A DNA stretch of 11,922 nucleotides from Terriglobus sp. Lineage in GTDB: Bacteria > Acidobacteriota > Terriglobia > Terriglobales > Acidobacteriaceae. The stretch's first letter is position 1, and the number at the start of each line of letters is the position of its first letter. The stretch is from NCBI GenBank assembly GCA_023265355.1, contig JAHFTZ010000015.1, positions 1,763 through 13,684 on the forward strand, given 5' to 3'. This document shows positions 1-4,935 of this stretch, one piece after another. The notes below the pieces were generated by a model. That model had not been told where the DNA came from. It saw only the letters and a list, made by a program, of their open reading frames with translations, and ran no database searches. A program made the translations under genes and the position numbers.

Positions 1-52
1 AAACTGCAGTGGGCGATCCAAGGAGCGTCCAACTGGCTGCACGCATCAGCTT

Positions 53-476
53 CTAGTCGGTCGTATTTGGCTCCATCTTCCCGTGTTTCTCAACGAGGGA
101 GATGGAGCTAAGCGACCGGAAGCATTCCGTCGTCGTACCGGAACCCAGAAGCATCTTCACAGACTCAAGAAGTCTGTACGGACCATCGAGAATGTTCAGG
201 ATCGTCTCTTCTTTGAACTGCTCCGCCCAGGGTGAAAACGTAAGCCGAAGCATTCCGGTATGAGGGTTGCCTTCAGCAACGATTGCAAGAGCGGACATTA
301 TATCTTCGTCGGAAAAGTGTGGCACAACAGGATTAGATCGGCTTCGTCCATGTAGACGGTCTGGGCGAGATCGACAATGGAAACACGCCGCGAACCTGAA
401 ATCCGCCCGTTTTCAGAACAAGAAGTCGGGTTTCCAAGAGCATCGCGTTCCGTCCGAAGACCACGATCCGTTTCAT
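53..476 (-). pseudogene. Frameshifted receiver-like protein, paralogue of the neighbouring intact gene
   Basis: Read across three frames this segment gives a protein that aligns along its length with the intact gene at 604-969. It starts at the ATG at 476 with MKRIVVFGRNAMLLETRLLV, matching QILVFGRDVALTETRLLI in the intact copy. The match leaves the first frame near 373, continues in a second frame (DLAQTVYMDEADLILLCHTF), and moves to a third frame near 313 (SDEDIMSALAIVAE, then FSPW and ILDGPYRLLESV). Each switch equals loss of one base; the second sits in a run of four Ts. The third frame then runs about 25 residues beyond the point where the intact protein stops. Each frame alone could be mistaken for a small gene. 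The homology is direct observation; decay rather than sequencing error is inference. No clear ribosome-binding site precedes 476. Confidence 0.72.
70..108 (-). other. Inverted repeat (hairpin) at the 3' end of the pseudogene
   Basis: GCTCCATCT at 70-78 pairs exactly with AGATGGAGC at 100-108, and the pairing extends inward through CCC/GGG with one bulged base. On the minus strand it lies in the C-terminal extension of the broken receiver-like gene, just past the point where the intact paralogue stops. It may be the old terminator hairpin of that gene, now read as coding sequence. There is no T-run after it. Confidence 0.4.
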
Positions 477-603
477 TGTGGTCACGACGCTTGCACTTCC
501 ATTTGAGAGACAGATCCACCCTTGGCGAAGAAACTGAGCTCTCTTCGCCCGAATACGTGTAGATACTGCTTATGGGCTAAGTGCTCAAGACGCCAGAGAA
601 TGG

Positions 604-969
604 TCACGGTCTCCCCGCTTCGCGGATCGATACGATTGCCCGGACCGTGTCGATGAGCTGATAAGGACCCTTAGTGATGTCCAGGACTTTTTCGTTATTG
701 ATGGCCGTCAGCCAAGGGAAGATGATCAATCGCAGGACGGGCACAGCCGGAATGACCTGCGCGGCTATTGCCAGGGCGGCCTCCATGTCTTCTTCTATCA
801 GGCTGTGCCCCAGCAAAACCAAATCCACTTTGCTGTTACAGAGGCTATGAACCAACTCTGCGAGAGAATAGACGCCGCGAGCCTCGAAGCCGGAGGTCTG
901 GAGAATCAGAAGACGGGTTTCCGTCAAGGCGACGTCGCGTCCGAAGACAAGGATCTGTTGAGTTGCCAT
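604..969 (-). CDS. Small receiver-like protein lacking the phosphoacceptor aspartate
   Basis: A 121-residue protein with the alternating strand/helix pattern of a response-regulator receiver domain and no output domain. Strand 1 is QILVFGRD (5-12), followed by a helix with ETRLLILQTSGFEARGVYS, and strand 3 is VDLVLLGHSL (48-57). In true receivers strand 1 ends in an acidic pair and strand 3 ends in the phosphorylated Asp (DLVLLD); here that position is Gly54. The strand 4 T/S switch is also missing (PVLRLIIFPW), and no conserved Lys is visible. Phosphorylation is therefore unlikely, and a protein-interaction role is an inference. The ATG at 969 has GGAG nine bases upstream, a good ribosome-binding site. 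A broken paralogue lies 127 bp downstream on the same strand. Homology to receivers is recognised from the pattern only; a generic hypothetical protein is the safe alternative. Confidence 0.75.
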   Translation of the reverse strand: MATQQILVFGRDVALTETRLLILQTSGFEARGVYSLAELVHSLCNSKVDLVLLGHSLIEEDMEAALAIAAQVIPAVPVLRLIIFPWLTAINNEKVLDITKGPYQLIDTVRAIVSIREAGRP

Positions 970-1163
970 CCAATCTCACTCCATTCCAATGCGCCCCGGG
1001 ATAGTAAGAATAATGAAGAGGACGGAGTCTGATGGGCCGAGTACGTGCATATGCTTGATATTTAGAGAGGCTCTGAGGCCAACTACGTCAGGGCGTGCAC
1101 AACGATGGAAGCAGGAAGCCGTGCTTCTTGTATCTCTCCGTGTGACTTCTGGATCGAGGTGAT

Positions 1164-1239
1164 TGGTGGACGCGGTAGGAATCGAACCTACAACCTGTCG
1201 ATTAAGAGTCGAATGCTCTGCCAGTTGAGCTACGCGTCC
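1164..1239 (-). tRNA. tRNA-Lys (anticodon CUU)
   Basis: The minus strand folds as a full tRNA of 76 nt. The acceptor arms are GGACGCG and CGCGTCC with discriminator A, the D stem is GCTC/GAGC, and the T arm is GTAGG-TTCGATT-CCTAC. The anticodon loop CTCTTAA has CTT at positions 34-36, reading the Lys codon AAG. The 3' CCA is encoded (1164-1166). The outermost anticodon-stem pair (27-43) is a T-C mismatch; the other four pairs are sound. The variable loop is AGGTT. It stands alone, with no other tRNA nearby. Confidence 0.96.
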
Positions 1240-1255
1240 AGGTTTTTGCCTTCAT

Positions 1256-1272
1256 GGATCTTGAGAAGATCC
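1256..1272. repeat. Short perfect hairpin upstream of the tRNA gene
   Basis: GGATCTT and AAGATCC form a perfect 7-bp inverted repeat around a 3-base loop, 16 bp upstream of the tRNA-Lys 5' end. No T-run follows on either strand, so it is not a convincing terminator. It could be part of the tRNA precursor leader. Confidence 0.35.
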
Positions 1273-1351
1273 GCGCGAAAAGTATTGATTTCGCTGGGCT
1301 GATTTATACAAACTATACCACATCTCGCCGCATGATTTCGCACACGCTTCG

Positions 1352-1385
1352 GTCCGCAGGATGTGAATCTCTCGTTCCTGCGGAC
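1352..1385 (-). terminator. Candidate hairpin terminator after the mqnD-like gene
   Basis: GTCCGCAGGA at 1352-1361 and TCCTGCGGAC at 1376-1385 form a perfect 10-bp stem with a 14-base loop. It begins 13 bases after the stop codon of the minus-strand mqnD-like gene, the right place for a terminator or 3'-end stabilising hairpin. A T-run is absent, so intrinsic termination is not certain. Confidence 0.45.
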
Positions 1386-1398
1386 TGTCGAAGTAGGG

Positions 1399-2298
1399 TT
1401 AGCCGATGAAATCCACTTTTGTCTTCTGAGCGATGACGCCACGATCATAGCCCATCTCGTAGAGCAGACGGATGGCCTCGCGGCCGTCTTCGCCATAGTT
1501 GAGCGTGCGCTCGTTCACGTACATGCCCACAAAACGGTTGGCGAGCGAGGGCTCGATTTCTCCGGCAAACTGCATGGCGTAGCTCAGCGCTTCCTCGCGA
1601 TGATCCAAAGCATGCTGGATGCTGTCCCGTACGGCGCGCGTGGTGATGTTCATGGTTTCCTCGCCCAGGGAGCGGCGAATCGCGTTGCCTCCAAGAGGGA
1701 GTGGAAGTCCGGTCTGCTCGCGCCACCAGGTGCCCAGGTCGAGGATCTTCTTGAGTCCGTTGGCTGCGTAGGTCAACTGGCCTTCGTGGATCAGAAGGCC
1801 AGCGTCGAAGTGCCCGGCGAGGACGGCAGGGATGATCTCCTGGAACTGAACGTTCGTCGTTTCGACGTCAGGGGCAAAAAGTTTTAGCGCGAGATAGGCA
1901 GTGGTGAGTTCGCCCGGAACAGCAATGCGCACCTTGCGCACTTCGTCCGGGGTGAAGGATTTCTGCGAGACGATGATCGGTCCATAGCCGTCGCCCACGG
2001 AGCCGCCACAAGCCATCAAGGCGTACTCGGACTGCATGTAGGGATAGGCACCGAAGGAGATCGCACTGACGTCGAAGAAGGGATCTTCAATGGCGCGATG
2101 GTTGAGAGTTTCGATGTCCTTCAGGGTGTGATGAAACTTGTAGCCAGGAACGCGGACCTTGTTTGTGGCCAGGCCGTAGAACATGAAGGCGTCATCGGAA
2201 TCAGGGCTGTGTGCGATGGAGATGACACGCGTGTCCGCATTGGTCTCGATTTTCGCATCTGCTTTGGTCTTCGTTGGATCTGTGGGACTGGGGCTCAT
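1399..2298 (-). CDS. mqnD: MqnD-like menaquinone biosynthesis protein (1,4-dihydroxy-6-naphthoate synthase family)
   Basis: A 299-residue protein of the MqnA/MqnD family, which shares the periplasmic-binding-protein fold but works as a cytoplasmic enzyme. MqnD cleaves cyclic dehypoxanthinyl futalosine to 1,4-dihydroxy-6-naphthoate in the futalosine route to menaquinone. Visible family blocks are HSPDSDDAFMFYGL (30-43), the substrate-pocket run VPGELTTAYLALKLFAP (127-143), and LLIHEGQLTY (168-177), whose His171 matches the proposed catalytic His of MqnD. The first block reads SPDSDD where classical MqnD has SPCPND, so this is a variant subgroup and the exact step is less certain. About 22 polar, low-complexity residues precede the conserved core, and no other in-frame start sits nearer to it. 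No signal peptide is seen, which argues against a transport binding protein. It is last in a likely operon, 35 bp after bioY; the ribosome-binding site is weak. Confidence 0.82.
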   Translation of the reverse strand: MSPSPTDPTKTKADAKIETNADTRVISIAHSPDSDDAFMFYGLATNKVRVPGYKFHHTLKDIETLNHRAIEDPFFDVSAISFGAYPYMQSEYALMACGGSVGDGYGPIIVSQKSFTPDEVRKVRIAVPGELTTAYLALKLFAPDVETTNVQFQEIIPAVLAGHFDAGLLIHEGQLTYAANGLKKILDLGTWWREQTGLPLPLGGNAIRRSLGEETMNITTRAVRDSIQHALDHREEALSYAMQFAGEIEPSLANRFVGMYVNERTLNYGEDGREAIRLLYEMGYDRGVIAQKTKVDFIG

Positions 2299-2333
2299 CT
2301 GCTGCTTTCTAAGGGTGTGCTGCGTAAAGGGGA

Positions 2334-2906
2334 TTAGCTACGAAAGTTGGGTAGAGCGGAGGCGATGCCTGCGGCGGCGCAGATCTTCACTACCTCACCC
2401 GGAAGGAAAGGTGCGAGGGATGCGATCCAGACGGCATGGGCAGGAGCATGGGTCAAGTTGGCGAACCAGACCGCTCCACAGAGGAGAACGAAGGACGTAG
2501 CGGCTGTGCCCGCAAATGCTCCCGAGAGGAACGTCCGCTGGCGAGCGAAGAATGCACCCGCGATGGCCGCGGCGAAAGGGTAAGACATCAGGTATCCGCC
2601 GCTCGGACCAAGCAGTTGAAACAGGCCGCCGGGACCGTGGGTGGTAAAGACGGGTGCGCCAGCAAGACCTTCCATAAGGTACGCCACCGCAGCAGCCGAG
2701 CCCGCAATCGGCCCCAGCGTCATGCCCAGCAGGATGACAGCGAAGGGCTGGAGCGTCATCGGCACCGGAGAGAAGGGAAGCGGGACTGCGATGTGAGCGC
2801 AGATGGCGATGAACATGGAACCGGCGATGGCGAAGACAGCGTTGCGAACGAGGCTCGAGGCTTTGGAGGGTGCTGCAGCGTATTTCTCAGCGATGGTGAT
2901 GGACAT
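2334..2906 (-). CDS. bioY: Biotin transporter substrate-binding subunit BioY
   Basis: A 190-residue hydrophobic protein with the standard length and about six membrane segments of BioY, the S component of energy-coupling-factor biotin uptake. Characteristic blocks are VPLPFSPVPMTLQPFAVILL (41-60) continuing into GMTLGP, then GLAGAPVF (80-87), GPSGGYLMSYPFAAAIAG (100-117) and PFLPGEVVKI (166-175). Lys174 lies in the last helix, where the family keeps a conserved basic residue. No ECF ATPase (EcfA) or EcfT gene is in the window, so BioY either works alone, as has been reported for some BioY proteins, or shares a distant ECF module. It follows the small membrane protein by 33 bp and precedes the mqnD-like gene by 35 bp. 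AAGGA lies 12 bases before the ATG, a little far for a ribosome-binding site. Confidence 0.95.
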   Translation of the reverse strand: MSITIAEKYAAAPSKASSLVRNAVFAIAGSMFIAICAHIAVPLPFSPVPMTLQPFAVILLGMTLGPIAGSAAAVAYLMEGLAGAPVFTTHGPGGLFQLLGPSGGYLMSYPFAAAIAGAFFARQRTFLSGAFAGTAATSFVLLCGAVWFANLTHAPAHAVWIASLAPFLPGEVVKICAAAGIASALPNFRS

Positions 2907-2939
2907 AGTGATCTTTGTTCCTTAGGTTTGGGTTTCAGA

Positions 2940-3260
2940 TCAGAGGCGAAAAGAGCCGTTGGTTCCATTGGCCTTGCGATGGTTGAGCGCGGGCGTGACG
3001 GAGACAGGAGGTTTGCGCGCTGAAGCTGAAATAGGAGAAATCTTGTCTTGCGAGAGGCGGGAGGCCAGGCCTGAAGCGAAGTCTTCCCGAGGGTGTGGAC
3101 CCTGCCGTGGAAGCCCTGTGTGTCGTTCCTCCTCGGAGGAGGCCAGGTTCTTCGCGGCGTGCGGCCGTTTGTTTGCACGCCGCATATGTTTTGTAATCGA
3201 GATCGCGGCCCAGATCAGAGCACAACAGGAGAGCACCGCGATGGCGAAGAGAATCTGCAT
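2940..3260 (-). CDS. Small single-pass membrane protein of unknown function
   Basis: A 106-residue protein I do not recognise. It opens with one hydrophobic segment (about residues 2-23, ILFAIAVLSCCALIWAAISI), followed at once by Lys/Arg-rich sequence (KHMRRANKR). That pattern predicts an N-out, C-in anchor. The rest is polar and probably disordered. The stop is 33 bp before bioY on the same strand, so it is likely the first gene of the bioY-mqnD operon. The ribosome-binding site is poor. Overlapping open frames exist on both strands, but only this one gives a coherent membrane anchor and fits the operon spacing. It could be a spurious frame, hence moderate confidence. Confidence 0.55.
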   Translation of the reverse strand: MQILFAIAVLSCCALIWAAISITKHMRRANKRPHAAKNLASSEEERHTGLPRQGPHPREDFASGLASRLSQDKISPISASARKPPVSVTPALNHRKANGTNGSFRL

Positions 3261-3314
3261 AGGTCGTGAGCAAGGATACCAAACCGCAGAGGTTCCGAGC
3301 TTGGTTCCCCTATG

Positions 3315-3320
3315 TAAAAT
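3315..3320 (+). promoter_or_regulatory. Candidate -10 element for the FtsB-type gene
   Basis: TAAAAT matches the sigma-70 -10 consensus at five of six positions and lies 55 bp before the ATG at 3375, in the gap between divergent genes. No good -35 is seen at the right distance. Confidence 0.3.
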
Positions 3321-3374
3321 CGCGAGAGCCGGTGGTTGCTGTCGGGAAGAGTTCAGCGTTTACTGAAAGTTGTC

Positions 3375-3746
3375 ATGAATCCACGGGTCAATCCATCCGC
3401 TTCGCTGCACCGCCTTACCTCTGCCGCTGCACGCGTGGGAGAGAAGGCGTATCAACGCCGGCGGAGAATGGCGACTGCAGCCGTGGGTGTTTTGGCCCTG
3501 ATGCTTGGTTACCACGTCGTCTTTGGAAGGAATGGCCTGACAGCCTTTCAGCAAAAGCGCATGGACAGCAAGAGTCTGGATGCCCAGTTGAACGACTTGA
3601 CCAAAGAAAATGAGCGCTTGCATGCGCACGTCGAACGTCTCAAGAACGATCCGAACGCGATCGAGCATGAAGCGCGCGAAGAACTTCATTACACGCGCCC
3701 CGGGGAAGTGATCTACACTCTTCCAGCCGAGCCAGCGAAACACTAG
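3375..3746 (+). CDS. ftsB: FtsB/DivIC-type septum formation initiator
   Basis: A 123-residue bitopic protein of the FtsB/DivIC family, which joins FtsL and FtsQ at the divisome to activate septal peptidoglycan synthesis. An Arg-rich cytoplasmic tail (QRRRR, 27-31) precedes one membrane span (about 33-50). A coiled coil follows (about 57-92, including LDAQLNDLTKENERLHAHVE), then the family hallmark DPNAIEHEAREELHYTRPGE (92-111) just before the C-terminus. I chose the ATG at 3375. A TTG at 3336 in the same frame would add 13 residues, but has no better ribosome-binding site and no conserved content. The gene is alone on its strand: it diverges from the small membrane protein gene and converges on the exported-protein gene, with 13 bp between stop codons. 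Whether it is FtsB or DivIC proper cannot be told from sequence alone. Confidence 0.88.
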   Translation: MNPRVNPSASLHRLTSAAARVGEKAYQRRRRMATAAVGVLALMLGYHVVFGRNGLTAFQQKRMDSKSLDAQLNDLTKENERLHAHVERLKNDPNAIEHEAREELHYTRPGEVIYTLPAEPAKH

Positions 3747-3759
3747 CGATGGGAATCCG

Positions 3760-4371
3760 CTAATTTACGTCGAGCGATCCGTCCATATCGACCACGAGAA
3801 CGTCTTTTTGTACCTGCATGGAGTGAATCTTAAGGTTTGTCAGCTTCATGGCGTAGCCCGTGGACTGCAGCGACGTGGAGAGAAGTTGTCGCAGCAGATC
3901 GGCGGCGTTGACCTTCATCTGCTGTGGCAGCTTGCGGCTCAGAAACGGGACGACGAGGAAGTCGAGTTCCTTGTTTCCGGTGAAGCGCTCGATGCGTGCA
4001 TCACGGAAGCCGATCGTCTCTCCCTCGGCGTCAGGGATGAACGAAACATCTGCCTGCGTGGTGAATCCCAGACCAACGCATTTGCCAAACATGCCTGTGC
4101 CCAGGCGCGAATTCGTGCGTACGTGGACGACGACGCGATCCTCCACAAAAGAGACGTGCGGCTGGTCCGCGTAGACGAAGCACGCTGATTTTGGGTCTCC
4201 GCGCATGTAGTAGCGGCCTTCGATGTTGGTGAAGAGCTGCGCTTGCAGCGTGTGTTCAAGCGCCTTCGCCGTAAGACGCAGTTCCAGCGCGTTCGCGCGC
4301 GGACATGTAAGCGACAGGAGAAGCCCGGCGAGGAGAGTAAGGAAAAGAGGTCGCTTCACCCGTGATGTCAC
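3760..4371 (-). CDS. Exported protein of unknown function
   Basis: A 203-residue protein with a clear signal peptide: basic start (SRVKR), hydrophobic core LFLTLLAGLLLSL, and a likely cleavage after ANA near residue 28. No lipobox Cys follows the core at the right place, so it is probably soluble in the periplasm. The mature part is beta-rich with scattered helices (ADLLRQLLSTSLQS) and ends VLVVDMDGSLDVN. This layout weakly recalls the YceB/DUF1439 or other BPI-like lipid-binding folds, but I cannot assign a family. The start is a GTG at 4371, four bases after the stop of the peptidoglycan-binding-domain gene; a second GTG at 4359 would shorten it by four residues and still leave a signal peptide. 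The spacing implies joint transcription. Confidence 0.82.
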   Translation of the reverse strand: MTSRVKRPLFLTLLAGLLLSLTCPRANALELRLTAKALEHTLQAQLFTNIEGRYYMRGDPKSACFVYADQPHVSFVEDRVVVHVRTNSRLGTGMFGKCVGLGFTTQADVSFIPDAEGETIGFRDARIERFTGNKELDFLVVPFLSRKLPQQMKVNAADLLRQLLSTSLQSTGYAMKLTNLKIHSMQVQKDVLVVDMDGSLDVN

Positions 4372-4375
4372 GCGG

Positions 4376-4777
4376 TTACTGGGTGCTATTCGGCGTTGAA
4401 CTTACCGACGTGGCGGCAGCGCTGGCGGTCTGCGTCTGCGGTCCAAGACCCAGCTTGATGAGCGCACGCGAGTCCGGAATCAGCTTGGTCTGCCATCCAT
4501 TGTCCGATTGGAGCTTCTGCATCGCCGACTCGCTGGCCGAGTCCCAGTGACCGGTTGGTTCTCCCGACATATAACCGGCCTTGATCAAAGCGGACTGGAT
4601 CTGTGTGGCCCGCGCATCGTCGATCGCGCGCGGATGCGAGACAGCGGCTGTCTTGTGCTTGGATTTGCGCTGCGAAGCCTTGCCGGAGGTTGGTCCACGC
4701 CGGGTCCGAACAGCTTGCGAGGGAGTTGAGGTGATGAGCGCGAGTAAAACGAGAGCGGTGAGAGTGAATGGACGCAT
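4376..4777 (-). CDS. Secreted protein with a peptidoglycan-binding (PGBD-like) domain
   Basis: A 133-residue protein. A signal peptide spans residues 1-22 (TLTALVLLALITS core, cleavage near SQA). A basic linker rich in Lys, Arg and Ser follows (24-50). Residues about 56-111 form a PG_binding_1-like three-helix domain: ATQIQSALIKAGYMSGEPTG, then W78, SAMQKLQSDNGW and LIPDSRALIKLGLG. A Ser/Thr/Gln tail closes it. Such domains bind cell-wall peptidoglycan, usually attached to a hydrolase; here no enzyme domain is present. I chose the ATG at 4777 because it starts directly at the signal peptide. An in-frame GTG at 4831 would add 18 unlikely residues and has no ribosome-binding site. Translation ends 4 bp before the next exported protein. 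Confidence 0.85.
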   Translation of the reverse strand: MRPFTLTALVLLALITSTPSQAVRTRRGPTSGKASQRKSKHKTAAVSHPRAIDDARATQIQSALIKAGYMSGEPTGHWDSASESAMQKLQSDNGWQTKLIPDSRALIKLGLGPQTQTASAAATSVSSTPNSTQ

Positions 4778-4853
4778 AATAGCGAGCGACCTCGGGGAGG
4801 AGTGTTTCAGTACAGCCAGAGTTCCTGTCACTGTTTCAAGTTACAGAAAGCGT

Positions 4854-4912
4854 GCCTCCTCTACAAGAGGAGGCGAGAGACAGAAGAGGCTGGAAACGTT
4901 GTGTCTCCAGCC
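4854..4912 (-). terminator. Two adjacent hairpins after the HtrA-type gene
   Basis: On the minus strand the first hairpin after the protease stop pairs GGCTGGA and TCCAGCC (4888-4894 with 4906-4912, 11-base loop) and is followed by TCTTCTGTCTCT, a moderately T-rich run. The second is a perfect 9-bp stem, GCCTCCTCT and AGAGGAGGC (4854-4862 with 4866-4874), with a 3-base loop. The location between two same-strand genes suggests a terminator separating the protease from the next gene. Confidence 0.55.
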
Positions 4913-4935
4913 CTTTCTGCAAGGTTAAGAACGGT

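Noticed and set aside
298-519. 73-residue minus-strand open frame as a separate gene
   Set aside because: Only its C-terminal half resembles anything, and that half is the middle part of the frameshifted receiver-like pseudogene.
1105-1302. 65-residue plus-strand open frame containing GRGRNRTYNLSIKSRMLCQL
   Set aside because: It is the antisense translation of the tRNA-Lys gene, a common false protein.
1363-1887. 174-residue plus-strand open frame
   Set aside because: Antisense to the MqnD-like gene; no domain or ribosome-binding site supports it.
2436-3023. 195-residue plus-strand open frame
   Set aside because: Highly charged, low-information product antisense to bioY, which is unambiguous.
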